Below are positions 13,601 through 25,700 of a stretch of DNA of 64,000 nucleotides, piece after piece; the stretch's first letter is position 1, and every line of letters starts with the position of its first letter. The DNA lies in assembly GCF_021155765.1 (NCBI RefSeq), contig NC_060113.1:2036501-2100500 (forward strand), written 5' to 3'. Below the pieces are notes generated by a model. The model was not told the origin of the DNA. It did not search any database and was given only the letters and a program-made list of their open reading frames with translations. This stretch comes from Diprion similis. Taxonomy: Eukaryota; Arthropoda; Insecta; Hymenoptera; Diprionidae. Position numbers and translations under genes: made by a program.

Positions 13601-16600
13601 GTTGTCGTCGATTTCTCAGTGGTAGACGCTTCGGTAGTAGCACTCTCGGTCGTCGACGAACCTCCGGTCGAAGCCGAACTTCCGCTCGTCGTCGATTCTT
13701 CGGTGCCGGAACTCTTGGTCGTTGACGAACTTACGGTAGCATTGGAGCTTCCAGTCGTCATCGACTCCTGAGTGGTAGATGCTTCGGTAGTGGAACGCTC
13801 GGTCGTCGACGCACTTACGGTAGCATTGGAGCTTCCAGTCGTCGTCGATTCCTCAGTGGTAGATGCTTCGGTGCTGGAACTCTCGGTCGTCGACGAACTT
13901 CCGGTCGAAGCCGAACTTCCGCTTGTCGTCGATTCTTCGGTGCCGAAACTCTTGGTCGTTGACGAACTTACGGTAGCATTGGAGCTTCCAGTCGTCATCG
14001 ACTCCTGAGTGGTAGATGCTTCGGTAGTGGAACGCTCGGTCGTCGACGCACTTACGGTAGCATTGGAGCTTCCAGTCGTCGTCGATTCCTCAGTGGTAGA
14101 TGCTTCGGTGCTGGAACTCTCGGTCGTCGACGAACTTCCGGTCGAAGCCGAACTTCCGCTTGTCGTCGATTCTTCGGTGCCGAAACTCTTGGTCGTTGAC
14201 GAACTTACGGTAGCATTGGAGCTTCCAGTCGTCATCGACTCCTGAGTGGTAGATGCTTCGGTAGTGGAACTCTCGGTCGTTGACGCACTTACGGTAGCAT
14301 TGGAGCTTCCAGTTGTCGGCGATTTCTCAGTGGTAGACGCTTCGGTAGTAGCACTCTCGGTCGTCGACGAACCTATGGTCGAAGCCGAACTTCCGCTCGT
14401 CGTCGATTCTTCGGTGCCGGAACTCTTGGTCGTTGACGAACTTACGGTAGCATTGGAGCTTCCAGTCGTCATCGACTCCTGAGTGGTAGATGCTTCGGTA
14501 GTGGAACTCTCGGTCGTTGACGCACTTACGGTAGCATTGGAGCTTCCAGTCGTCACTGACTCCTGAGTGGTAGATGCTTCGGTGCTGGAACTCTCGGTCG
14601 TTGACGAACTTCCGGTCGAAGCCGAACTTCCGCTCGTCGTCGATTCTTCGGTGCTGGAACTCTCGGTCGTCGACGAACTTACGGTAGCATTGGAGCTTCC
14701 AGTCGTCGTCGATTCCTCAGTAGTAGATGCTTCGGTAGTGGAACTCTGGGTGGTTGACGAACTTCCGGTCGAAGCCGAACTTCCGCTCGTCGTCGATTCT
14801 TCGGTGCTGGAACTCTCGCTCGTCGACGAACTTACAGTAGCATTGGAGCTTCCAGTCGTCGTCGATTCCTCAGTAGTAGATGCTTCGGTAGTGGAACTCT
14901 GGGTGGTTGACGAACTTCCGGTCGAAGCCGAACTTCCGCTCGTCGTCGATTCTTCGGTGCTGGAACTCTCGGTCGTTGACGAACTTACGGTAGCATTGGA
15001 GCTTCCAGTCGTCACTGACTCCTGAGTGGTAGATGCTTCGGTGCTGGAACCCTCGGTCGTTGACGAACTTCCGGTCGAAGCCGAACTTCCGCTCGTCGTC
15101 GATTCTTCGGTGCCGGAACTCTTGGTCGTTGACGAACTTACGGTAGCATTGGAGCTTCCAGTCGTCATCGACTCCTGAGTGGTAGATGCTTCGGTAGTGG
15201 AACGCTCGGTCGTCGACGCACTTACGGTAGCATTGGAGCTTCCAGTCGTCATCGACTCCTGAGTGGTAGATGCTTCGGTAGTGGAACTCTCGGTCGTTGA
15301 CGCACTTACGGTAGCATTGGAGCTTCCAGTTGTCGTCGATTTCTCAGTGGTAGACGCTTCGGTAGTAGCACTCTCGGTCGTCGACGAACCTCCGGTCGAA
15401 GCCGAACTTCCGCTCGTCGTCGATTCTTCGGTGCCGGAACTCTTGGTCGTTGACGAACTTACGGTAGCATTGGAGCTTCCAGTCGTCATCGACTCCTGAG
15501 TGGTAGATGCTTCGGTAGTGGAACGCTCGGTCGTCGACGCACTTACGGTAGCATTGGAGCTTCCAGTCGTCATCGACTCCTGAGTGGTAGATGCTTCGGT
15601 AGTGGAACTGTCGGTCGTTGACGCACTTACGGTAGCATTGGAGCTTCCAGTCGTCGTCGATTCCTCAGTGGTAGATGCTTCGGTGCTGGAACTCTCGGTC
15701 GTTGACGAACTTCCGGTCGAAGCCGAACTTCCGCTCGTCGTCGATTCTTTGGTGCCGGAACTCTTGGTCGTTGACGAACTTACGGTAGCATTGGAGCTTC
15801 CAGTCGTCATCGACTCCTGAGTGGTAGATGCTTCGGTAGTGGAACTCTCGGTCGTTGACGAACTTCCGGTAGCATTGGAGCTTCCAGTCGCTGTCGATTC
15901 CTCAGTGGTAGATGCTTCGGTGCTGGAACTCTCGGTCGTCGACGAACTTCCGGTCGAAGCCGAACTTCCGCTCGTCGTCGATTCTTCGGTGCCGGAACTC
16001 TTAGTCGTCCACGAACTTACGGTAGCATTGGAGCTTACAGTCGTCGTCAATTCCTTGGTGGTAGATGCTTCGGTGGTGGAACTCTCGGTCGTCGACGCAC
16101 TTTTGGTAGCATTGGAGCTTCCAGTTGTCGTCGATTTCTCAGTGGTAGATGCTTCGGTGCTGGAACTCTCGGTCGTCAACGAACTTCCGGTCGAAGCCGA
16201 ACTTCCGCTTGTCGTCAATTCTTCGGTGCCGGAACTCTTGGTCGTTGACGAACTTACGGTAGCATTAGAGCTTCCAGTCGTCATTGACTCCTGAGTGGTA
16301 GATGCTTCGGTAGTGGAACTCTCGGTCGTCGACGCACTTACGGTAGCATTGGAGCTTCCAGTCGTCATTGACTCCTGAGTGGTAGATGCTTCGGTCATGG
16401 AACGCTCGGTCGTCGACGAACTTCCGGTCGAAGCCGAACTTCCGCTCGTTGTCGATTCTTCGGTGCCGGAACTCTTGGTCGTTGACGAACTTGCGGTAGC
16501 ATTGGAGCTTCCAGTCGTCGTCGATTCCTCGGTGATAGATGCTTCGGTGGTGGAACTCTCGGTCGTCGACGTACTTACGGTAGCATTGGAGCTTCCAGTC

Positions 16601-18938
16601 GTCGTCGATTCCTCAGTGGTAGATGCTTCGGTGGTGGAACTCTCGGTCGTCGACGCACTTACGGTAGCATTGGAGCTTCCAGTCGTCGTCGATTCCTCAG
16701 TGGTAGATGCTTCGGTGGTGGAACTCTCGGTCGTCGACGCACTTACGGTAGCATTGGAGCTTCCAGTCGTCGTCGATTCCTCAGTGGTAGATGCTTCGGT
16801 TGTGGCACTCTCGGTCGTCCACGAACTTACGGTAGCATTGGAGCTTCTAGTCGTCGTCAATTCCTCGGTGGTAGATGCTTCGGTGGTGGAACTCTCGGTC
16901 GTCGACGCACTCACGGTAGCATTGGAGCTTCCAGTCGTCGTCGATTTCTCAGTGGTAGATGCTTCGGTGGTGGAACTCTCGGTTGTCGACGCACTTACGG
17001 TAGCATTGGAGCTTCCAGTCGTCATCGACTCCTGAGTGGTAGATGCTTCGGTGCTGGAACTCTCGGTCGTTGACGAACTTACGGTAGCATTGGAGCTTCC
17101 AGTCGTCATCGACTCCTGAGTGGTAGATGCTTCGGTGCTGGAACTCTCGGTCGTTGACGAACTACCGGTCGAAGCCGAACTTCCGCTCGTCGTCGATTCT
17201 TCGGTGCCGGAACTCTTGGTCGTTGACGAACTTACGGTAGCATTGGAGCTTCCAGTCGTCATCGACTCCTGAGTGGTAGATGCTTCGGTAGTGGAACTCT
17301 CGGTCGTCGACGAACTTCCGGTAGCATTGGAGCTTCCAGTCGTCACTGACTCCTGAGTGGTAGATGCTTCGGTGCTGGAACTCTCGGTCGTCGACGAACT
17401 TCCGGTCGAAGCCGAACTTCCGCTCGTCGTCGATTCTTCGGTGCCGGAACTCTTAGTCGTCCACGAACTTACGGTAGCATTGGAGCTTCCAGTCGTCGTC
17501 AATTTCTTGGTGGTAGATGCTTCGGTGGTGGAACTCTCGGTCGTCGACGCACTTTTGGTAGCATTGGAGCTTCCAGTTGTCGTCGATTTCTCAGTGGTAG
17601 ATGCTTCGGTAGTGGAACTCTCGGTCGTCGTCGATTTCTCGGTGGTAGATGCTTCGGTGCTGGAACTCTCGGTCTCCGACGAACTAACGGTAGCATTGGA
17701 GCTTTCAGTCGCCGTCGATTTCTCAGTGGTAGATGCTTCGGTAGTGGAACTCTCGGTCGTCGACGAACTTATGGTAGCATTGGAGCTTTCAGTCCCCGTC
17801 GACTCCTGAATGGTAGATGCTCCGGTAGTAGCACTCTCGGTCGTTGACGAACTTCCGGTCGAAGCCGAACTCCCGCTCGTCGTCGATTCTTCGGTGTTGG
17901 AACTTTCTGTCGTGGTTGAACTTATATCTTCTGACGTATTTTCAGCAGTCGTCGATCGGTTGGAAGTGGTTGCTACCTCAGTAGATGCACTTTCAACCGT
18001 GGATGAACTCTCAGTCGTAGTCATGCTTTCGCTCGTAGTCAATTTCACCGTTGTGTAATCCACCGTCGTTGTTGAATTCACACCGTCTTCCTCACACACG
18101 GTACTGTTATCATTGCACGGTCTAGTCACCGAGCAAATTTGTCTACGCCCATTATAAGTCGTACCGGACGGACATTGCATTACTTGCTGAAAATAGGCCG
18201 TTCCGTTTGTACTACACATGTAGAACAACTTACAGTCCTCCTGAATAGGAAACCGACCAGTCGCATTGCACGAATCTAAGTCGATATCATCGCCAATTCC
18301 ATTTTTGATTCTAATGGTGGACTTGACCTGTACCTGAATTTCAGTCGTACATATTTTCCTCAGCCGGTTGAAGTACTTCTCCTCCGTACACTCCGTCAAA
18401 ATTTTCACCTGCGCGTAGCAGTAGTAATACTGAGCGGGTGTTACTGGATGCGGATACAAAGTACCATCGTCGCAAGTTTCCAACGTTTCCGAAACATAGA
18501 TTCCCCCTCCAGGTATATCAACGCATTCGCCTGTACTTTTATCAAAGTACTGACTTTCCGCACATGTAGTTGCCTGGAATTGTATTTCATAATGCAACAA
18601 TAATGGTTCTTTAGTGGTACTGAGTTGTTTTCTGCAGCATGGTCGGTATTAGAGGAAAATCCAAGAATCCCCCTTAATGTATCATCTATGGTCATATCGA
18701 CTAATTATTATCTGAGGCACTTAAATCTCCAGCCTGGAATTATCAATACCGTACAGTAATTTCAATCAATCCTTTCCCTGACTTTTTTTTAAATCGTTTA
18801 AGGTTTCAACTATTACAAGATATTGCCGCCATCGCCTTTAGAGTTAGAATAAGAAATTGATTAATAACTCACGGATCCTGACCAGATACTCGAAGCAAGT
18901 ATCGCAGTTACGAGGAGCACCCTGTTCGGCGAGAGCAT
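4680..18938 (-). CDS. Giant secreted peritrophin-type mucin with chitin-binding type-2 (CBM14) domains, about 4,605 aa
   Basis: Three exons on the minus strand: 18938-18873, 18573-5412 and 5269-4680; phases (0, then 1) agree. Exon 1 is a signal peptide (MLSPNRVLLVTAILASS...). Exon 2 opens with two Cys-rich CBM14 domains; the second has the six-Cys pattern C-DC-YMC-QC-IC-PC (about residues 100-160). About 4,200 residues of Ser/Thr-rich repeats follow, full of SNAT N-glycosylation sequons and dense possible O-glycosylation sites. Exon 3 holds three more CBM14 domains. This is the architecture of insect intestinal mucins/peritrophins, which cross-link chitin in the peritrophic matrix or other chitinous linings; the tissue is inferred. 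The end is uncertain: a strong donor (T|GTGAGT, exon edge at 4724) splits the sixth Cys codon of the last domain. Read-through keeps that Cys and stops at 4680; splicing would need a short last exon that I could not fix (one candidate acceptor lies near 4290). Copy number across the repeats depends on the assembly. Confidence 0.88.
5818..8370 (-). repeat. Copy A of an about 2.55-kb segmental duplication inside the mucin exon
   Basis: By eye this segment matches 8509-11061 base for base wherever compared, at a constant offset of 2,691 bp (897 codons). Matching landmarks are 6048/8739, 6968/9659, 7205/9896 and 7679/10370. Upstream the copies part at an A/G difference near 5816. Downstream they part where one reads CAGTCGTC and the other CAGTTGTC (8371 against 11062). 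The near-identity implies a recent duplication, or else an assembly artefact. Confidence 0.8.
6058..6291 (-). repeat. 39-bp (13-codon) sub-array in the mucin, about 6 copies
   Basis: Six consecutive 39-bp units encode variants of NATSSSSTTTGSS, differing mainly at one residue (S or P after NAT). Each unit carries one N-glycosylation sequon, so sequons are about twice as dense here as in the rest of the mucin domain. A second copy lies at 8749-8982 as part of the segmental duplication. Confidence 0.85.
8509..11061 (-). repeat. Copy B of the about 2.55-kb segmental duplication inside the mucin exon
   Basis: Partner of 5818-8370 at a 2,691-bp offset. It carries the same 39-bp sub-array (8749-8982) and the same order of 237-bp units. 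The offset is a whole number of codons but not of 237-bp units (11.35 units), so the event was not a simple slip by whole higher-order units. Confidence 0.8.
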
Positions 18939-18972
18939 CTCGTTGACTTGTGTTTCCTGACGGATTGCGGAA

Positions 18973-19008
18973 AACTGAGAAAAACTAGTTGCGACAATAC
19001 TTAATAGT
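18973..19008 (-). promoter_or_regulatory. Putative core promoter of the mucin gene (TATTAA-like box plus TCAGT initiator)
   Basis: Reading the minus strand, the arthropod initiator TCAGTT (18978-18973) lies 35-40 bases before the ATG. A TATTAA-like element (around 19008-19003) lies about 30 bases upstream of it, the canonical TATA-to-Inr spacing. The match is short and the transcription start is inferred. Confidence 0.35.
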
Positions 19009-21036
19009 TCCGTGTTCGCCTAAGTTCACTCTTGAAAATTTTATCGAATTATCGGTACACGACTGTTCACGCACATGATACATGATCGCTTCGTCGAACG
19101 TGCTTAAAGCCAACACATTTCCGAGCTGCATAGCATTCGTCTTGTCTGTACTCCACATCGTGACCTTGCATGGTCACGATTCACGCTTTCCGTCTTCGTG
19201 TGTTATTTCCGATATTGTTTATGCATATGCATAAAAAATCATTCCACAAGTGAATTCACGTGTCGGTACTCATTTCCCAATCTCCCCAAAGCAACTCATA
19301 CGTATTTCACGCGCTGCACGTTTCACGATCCCGAACGTCATTCGACACGTTTATCTGTAAGATCGTTAAAACATATGACTATAAAACTTGGTATTTCCTC
19401 ACGAATTCGAGTGCAGATAATTCTGTTTTACTTCCTGATATTTTTATTAGTAGAGTGCTTTTGTTAAAGATAGCCGTTTTTATTTGTTATGTCTCTTTTT
19501 ATAGTCTGCATGAAGAATTTAAACTACCGGTATAGATAGTTCGAGTTTACTGTTGTTCGTATCAACATCTACGTAATATTTTATTTCAGAAAAAGATTTT
19601 ATTTTGTTTTGTAAAATATTATCACAATTGAAGCTCTTCAATTTTAAAAATATTCACTTTGCTGTGCTCTTCAAAAACTAAACTTTGTTTTCTATTCTTT
19701 GCAGATTATCGCATCAGGTATGAGGACTTCGTCTTCTAAGAGTGAAACTTCATGGTTACCTACGTGTTTGAGAAGTCATCAATGCCATTTTTTCTGATAA
19801 ATTTTATTTGTTCGCTATGTCATGTCGAAACGTTTGGACTTTAGTATAGAAACGCCGCGATATAGAATATAAACAATAAATGCATACGCGAACTATTCAC
19901 GACCGTGTCACTGTTCGAAGAATTCAAATTCATGAAATTGCACGACGTGTCGCACGGTTTTGCTTGCTAGCATTGATTTGCACGAAAAAATGCTCTCAAA
20001 TTATGTATAAGGATAGGATAATATGTAAATACGAGAAAGTAATGAAAGTCTGTGGGCAACAAGTTATAAATAAGATCATTTATTCAATATTCATTGGATG
20101 GAGGAGGGGGGATCGAAAGACAAAGTTAAGGAACTATGGTCAAGATTAAGTATTTACAACTTATATATTTACACCTCAAGTACAAACATCTATATCCTAA
20201 TTATCCTCGTATATATCCAATTTACATAATTTCGATACCATTCCCATCCTTTACAATATAATATGATTAACTGAATTCTTCGCTCACAATCTATTGCGTA
20301 CAGTACAGTACCGAAGCCGATGCTCAGTTGGGATTGAACATGTCATCTCGCATTTGTTCAAGTTCAAGAATTTAACTGTAATTTCAGACAAATAATAGGA
20401 GAAGAATGAAAATGTAAGCGATAAAATTAAAAACTCAATTCACCTCTAGTTTTACGTAAACAGAAATTTCTTACATTCATTCAATCCAAACTGATGCAAC
20501 AAAAAGTGTAGGTTTTACAATCTTTTCAGTCTAGCCCCAGAGCTCAATAGATAAATGAAATTGCTTCATTCATCGTATGGATTATCATCACTTGAAATAA
20601 TAGAGGGCTGAGATCAGAGTATTTGAAACAATTTGACATGTACAAAAATCATGTCGGTAATATTACGGGGATTTAATACAGTAAAGTACACACTCCACAG
20701 TCCATAATCATATTCATTGATTTCATAAAGACTGGGAAAAAAACTCTGCGCAAATGAAAGCTAGAAAATTATCTTCTACGTAATTAATCCCTGCAATTTA
20801 TCACCGTCGTCGTCCTACGATACTTTCGTAGTTCACAAGTACACAATAGGGTCTTTGATTGTTTGTTTTATTTTTTTTCTCTCTTTTTTGGTGACAATAC
20901 AGAGTAGCCTCATCAAAAGTTTTGCATAATCTGTGACCCATTTCCCTCAAGAATCGTTGATACAATATTCACTGCGCATATGCCATATTGTGTTTCACGC
21001 GAAAGCCTACCATCATTTCGTGTCGTACATACTCAA
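19009..21036. other. Intergenic DNA upstream of the mucin, no gene recognised
   Basis: AT-rich sequence with only short open frames (90 codons or fewer) that overlap each other and have no splice-consistent partners or recognisable motifs. It probably holds the mucin's regulatory DNA and the distal 3' flank of TM2D1. No transposon ends or RNA genes were recognised. Confidence 0.5.
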
Positions 21037-21042
21037 TTTATT
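21037..21042 (-). promoter_or_regulatory. Probable polyadenylation signal of TM2D1
   Basis: AATAAA on the minus strand (TTTATT on the plus), 55 bases past the TM2D1 stop codon, which is a plausible 3' UTR length. Confidence 0.5.
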
Positions 21043-21096
21043 ATTATCAGCGTGCAGTTAAGTAACAAATAGACCCCAGACCCAACCCCCTATATC

Positions 21097-21954
21097 TCAC
21101 CAATCATCCTGCGGTAATTTATACGTAAAATTGTCACTTCTGATCACTGTAATCCCAGCGCCGTAATATGGCATTACGTAATGCGAACCGTCAGCCGGAC
21201 CCACTACTTGAGTCGCTATCAATATAACGTCGAAAAATTGACCAACAAACAGAAATCCCAAAGTACTCAGTTTCAGCAGACCTAGCGCTGGGTAACCGAG
21301 GTAAAACCTGTCCGCTCCGAACATACCAAGGAATATCGAAAGCAGCAATGACGTTTCGAAGGAGTACCCGTTTCTGTGCAAAAAATAAGACAGTTTTAGA
21401 TATGTTAATTGAATTGTAATATAAAGTAGTTTGAACTTTTTTTTTTTATAGTCTTTCTTATTCAAATCGCTTTACTCACGTCCATTTGCACGGTATATCT
21501 TTTTTGAACGTGTTGTTCCCGGACTCTTCGCAGACCAGATCCGTGGCGGCAAGACAGGTTACTGAAAAAGAAAAACCAAAGTCAATTTTTGTAGGTATCT
21601 AACAAAGTTGGCGGGGACAAAGGACACCTCTGATTGTTAACCTCAAAGATTAAGTGAGGTTAGCCAAGGTTAAGAATAAATTTCGAGGCGATTTGGGCAG
21701 CGGTTTAAACCGAGGCGAGCAAGAACGGCAATATCGCCGACGTGTTCACCTTTGGCTTTGTTTTCTTTCGTGCATCCCTTCGGCTGTTGAGTTTTCAGGT
21801 CGATAAATTCGTAGTCTGGATGCGGGCATATGTACTGGCCGAGTCTGAGGTTGTTGCAATCGATATTTGGCACCTGATTACAATCGCATTTGACGATCAC
21901 TATCATAATCAGCGTCGTCAATAGCTCGGTATAATTACACCAGCGAATACTCAT
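21097..21954 (-). CDS. TM2D1: TM2 domain-containing protein 1 (TM2D1), 187 aa
   Basis: Three exons on the minus strand: 21954-21750, 21561-21480 and 21373-21097; phases 1 and 2 agree and the sum is 188 codons with the stop. The N-terminus is a signal peptide. A Cys-rich luminal region follows (DCNNLRLGQYIC..., then CTKENKAK, TCLAATDLVC and PCKWT). The C-terminal half is the TM2 domain: two hydrophobic segments flanking the conserved GADRFYLGYPALGLLK motif with its DRF triplet, then QVVGPADGSHY and a YYG tail, as in TM2D1 orthologs. The fly ortholog is amaretto; the family acts near gamma-secretase in Notch signalling and in phagocytic clearance, from published work rather than this sequence. 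The gene is head-to-head with the multicopper-oxidase-related gene. TM2D2 and TM2D3 are less likely given the QIVGP-like and YYG tail. Confidence 0.9.
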
Positions 21955-22726
21955 TCTTCTAAATTCATTTCAAGCCACGCGCTGCTCATGCCATTATCGT
22001 GTCAAAACTTCGTGTTTAACCGTTTAATGTAACGTGTAACGTAACCTATAAATATCACATTTGTACTAACGTCAGATGCACTGATTTGGTTCGATATTAT
22101 TTCACGAGGTGGCGCCACCAAAGACTCAAGGATTTTCCGTCCTCTGGCGAACATTTTGTCAACTAGATTTGCCGCAAAACTGCCGCGGGAGTTCGTCCAA
22201 ATTATCTCCATCATCGAGCCATTTGCATAACGGCAAAATAAAAAATTATGATAATAAAAAAAGGTACATACAAAAAGTGAAATAGGAATAAAAAATTTCA
22301 CCGCTGATATTTTGATATTGTTTTTGCTTTTCCGTTTTGCCAATCAGTGGGCTAAGGTCGACGAAATTATCTGAACGCTCGATCGGTATTACATTCCTTA
22401 TTTCCATAAATTCATAAATTTTTATTCCTGTTTCGTGAAGTAAGGTAAAGTAACATGATGATAGATGAGAGTAAGAATTGTGCTAGTTTTAGAATTGATG
22501 AATTTAAAAATGCACCGGTATTCAATATAGTAAGTAGTCAAGCAAGTTATTCTAAGATAAATTGTAGTTAAGAAAAATTTATAACCGTCGTTTCACAGCA
22601 TGAAAATTGATCTAGTTAAACTACTGCAGACCGATAACGAAACTCGTTTTGCGGTTAATAGATCTGCATTTTATTATACTGGTTGATTTAATTACTTTGC
22701 TTATGTGAGGGCTACTAGTTTATGCC
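21955..22726. promoter_or_regulatory. Divergent intergenic region between TM2D1 (-) and the MCORP-type gene (+)
   Basis: About 770 bases separate the two outward-facing start codons, so 5' UTRs and promoters of both genes must lie here. A 113-codon minus-strand open frame (22343-22002) falls inside; it lacks recognisable motifs and is read as chance. No TATA box or other defined element stands out. Confidence 0.4.
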
Positions 22727-25700
22727 ATGGATGCTGGGCCCCTGATCCGGTGGGCCCGTTTAGCAGTACGACTGGGAGTAAACTCTCTCTTTAACATTGA
22801 ACTTGACGTCGCGAGACTAGTGCGATCGCGGCTTTTATCCAAGACGGTCGTTCCCGTCTCTCCTTCGCTCTTTCGGTATACACTTTTGTATAATTCGCGA
22901 AAATTGATAACGATTGCAGTGTACGCCAGTCGACGCGAATACATTATGCATTCGATCGACACTCTGTTTCGAGCCGCGATATTCGTCGGCTTGGGATCGG
23001 TCGTCGCAACCATCATATACCTCACTCCAGTCCCAGGTAAACAGGAACACTGACGATTTTTTATCTTTTATTTTTACTTTTTTAATTTTTTGCAAATTTT
23101 AGTAAGATCTCTTATTCTCAAAACGGTAGTATTTACTTCGTTTTCTTCTTTTTTTTTTTTACCATGGAATTAAAATTGTCGCAATGCGTATGTTGAACTG
23201 CACATGTGCGAATGAAAAGAAAGTGGATGAGATACTGTATGAAAGTTGAAATTATCAAAAATAATTTTTTTTTTTCTTTTTTCGAGGGAAAATATTGGAT
23301 AGAGCAATAAATTGTGGAAGAAAAAAATTCGTACTTATAGGTTCCAAAGAACTATCTTTCCATTACAAGATCTCGATATTTTTTATGAACTGTTGTAGAA
23401 TCCTTGATATTTCGTCCTATTTCTTCTTCATGGTAATATAATGCTATACGATTATTGCACGTTAGTAAATAATGTAAATATTGCAATAGAAATTCGATAA
23501 TGATCCGCAGAGCAAGTTAATTCCGCTCTCTCGGCGCAGCCGCAGACATTTTCCAGCACGATAACTGCAGAGTGTTGTAGCAGTTCTGCAATTCAAGTAG
23601 TTGCAGAACCGTGCAAATGCATGTGGGACATTCACCTCGCGTTTTACTGTTCTCAATAATTATCCATATTTTTCTCGCTATGAATTTATAATGATAATCA
23701 TATATGCAAAAGTGATGTTTATCACGATGCGATCTGACTGTAAAAAATTGCTTTTTTTCAACCGAATCGAACAATGTATAAAATAAGGTGTACAAAACAG
23801 GATGAAAACTGAGCGTCACTTATATAGTGTACTTTATCTGCAATGTGAAATAAAAAGAAAGAAGAAAAAATGTGGAGTAGAAATTAGCAATAAATACGGA
23901 AACAAAGCGTATTGCGAAAAAAAAAAAGAAAATAATTGTAAAAGATAAATATAAAAATATCCGTTTTCAGCGGAGAAAGTTGTTTGAACGTGAGTCACGT
24001 GATCGGTCAACAATGGATTTTTAAAAATATCATAGATGGTAAGCCGAACGAGCTGAGCGCACACGTTCGGGATCGAAAGATAAAACGGGACTTGCTTTCG
24101 CTAGGGCCCGATACCCCACGCAGAGTTGGCGTAGGCCCAAGTAAGCGAGTCGGTGATTGAAGAAGCGTGCGAGCATCGGTCGTGAGTAAAGGGAAAGTGA
24201 GAGGCTGCTGGATGCGGTTAAAAAGTCAAACGTTAGGATAAGCCAATAAAAGTAGGAAAGCGTTCAAGTTGCCAGTTTCAAGGGAAGGCAGGTAGGGGCT
24301 GTCTGCAGTACCGGCGCAGCGCTGCGCTCGTGCCTACGGCCAACTTTCACTGCTCGACCGTGCAAGACTGACCCATATATTCCTAGCGGGCCCCCGGGTT
24401 GGGCCCCGACCACCGACCACCTCCAACCGCTCGGGACGACATCGGTTCTCAACTTCGTCTAACGAGAGTCCCGATCACTGATTGGCCCGAGATCAACTCG
24501 TTTATTGCAACTCTTGGCTGTGCAATCATCATTCGCGAGTCGAACGTTAGCGAGGACGGAAGGGGCGAAGTTCTGTTCGGCGGTTTCCGAGTGACCATGG
24601 CGTGCTGATAGTGCTCCTGAGACCTCTTTCCATCCGGTTTAAAGCCAATTTCAATTGCCATTTTTCCATTTTTTCGCGTTCATTAATTTTCTTTGTTTTT
24701 ATTTATTTATTTATCCATTTTTCTCGAGACTGAGATAAATGCAATCGATCAGTCGATTTAGATTCACGCAATGCATGGATTCCTAATTGTCTGCAAAAAT
24801 ACACTCCGTATTTGACAGCTAGACAGTAGACTATATGTTACGACAGGAATATTACTTCGACGTGCTGCCGCTCACGCAATCCTGACATCCCAATGCAGTC
24901 GGTTACGAAGCGCCGGTCTTTAATCGAAACGCCCGCGGCTCGAATTATTGACCGCATGATCTATAATCCCGATCTTTGTTTGATCGCAGCATATGTATTG
25001 ATTTGGTCCGGAGAAACGAATCGGGTTTTTTTATTGCTATAGACACTTTGTAAAGATCTACCTTTTTCAAGCTACGATTTCTTATACCTAACTGATGTTA
25101 CTTTGTTTAAAAAATAAAACAATTTATAACTTATGTTTTCACTCTGTAATCTGCAGTTTCATTCCTGCAGTTTTTGCGGTAATTTACCTTATATGCTCTC
25201 GAGTCTCGTAACGACTGAATTGAATGAAATAAATAGCAGGGTGATTTTGCTGCCCATGGCAAATTGTTCGGTAATTGTTTCTATGTGAGCGTGGATAATT
25301 GTTTGTCAAGTCAGCTGCATACCGGGATCGTCACTGTCACCCAGCGAAGTTGTTTTCCTGTTGTTGTTCGTTGTCAACGCGAAAGTGCGGACTCTAATTA
25401 GTCTTCAGGAGATAAACAGTTTTTTTTTCTCTCTCTTTGTCCGTATCTTCTAGGAATTCTAAGGGAATTAGAAATCACTTGATCGGTATCAACTTTCGGA
25501 GAAAATCAAAAGTGCTCTTGCCCGTTGTCGACGAAGGCAACGACGCAGGTAGACTATGGATTTCTCCAATATTTGCACGTCGAGTTCGAGGCATTTTTCA
25601 CCCTCAATCTATGCGCTTCGCTGCTCTATTGTACTGACGATGATAGCCGCGGTAGCTGCGATTTTGCACTTGAGCCACTACAATCCGAGTAAGTGTTGTT

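Larger units (their letters stand above)
5500..18050 (-). repeat. Coding minisatellite of the mucin domain (79-codon / 237-bp unit built of about 26-codon subunits)
   Basis: The body of the mucin exon is a mosaic of Ser/Thr-rich blocks of about 26 codons (types TTESSTTEASTTQESM-TTGSSNATVS, SSGTEESTTSGSSASTG and TTESATTEASTTEKS). These group into a 79-codon higher-order unit, visible as perfect 237-bp spacing, for example 6968, 7205 and 9659, 9896. All indels are multiples of three over 12.5 kb, so the frame is never broken. Units toward the 5' end of the gene (15,600-18,050) are more diverged than those in the middle, as expected when homogenisation is strongest in the array core. Confidence 0.93.

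Noticed and set aside
5342..18058. Many long plus-strand open frames (up to 383 codons, Val/Asp/Leu/Glu-rich) opposite the mucin exon
   Set aside because: They are the antisense of the in-frame Ser/Thr repeat; codon choice (TCG, ACC, GAG) leaves the complement open until a CAG/CAA-derived context gives TGA. They share the exact 237-bp periodicity and have no splice signals or domain logic of their own.
22002..22343. 113-codon minus-strand open frame upstream of TM2D1
   Set aside because: No motif, no splice link to TM2D1 (which has its own signal peptide and start), AT-rich composition, and it lies in the expected promoter region.
24100..24660. Possible third first exon of the MCORP-type gene in a GC-richer intronic block
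   Set aside because: The open frame at 24399-24608 has no hydrophobic leader and no phase-1 donor to join exon 2.
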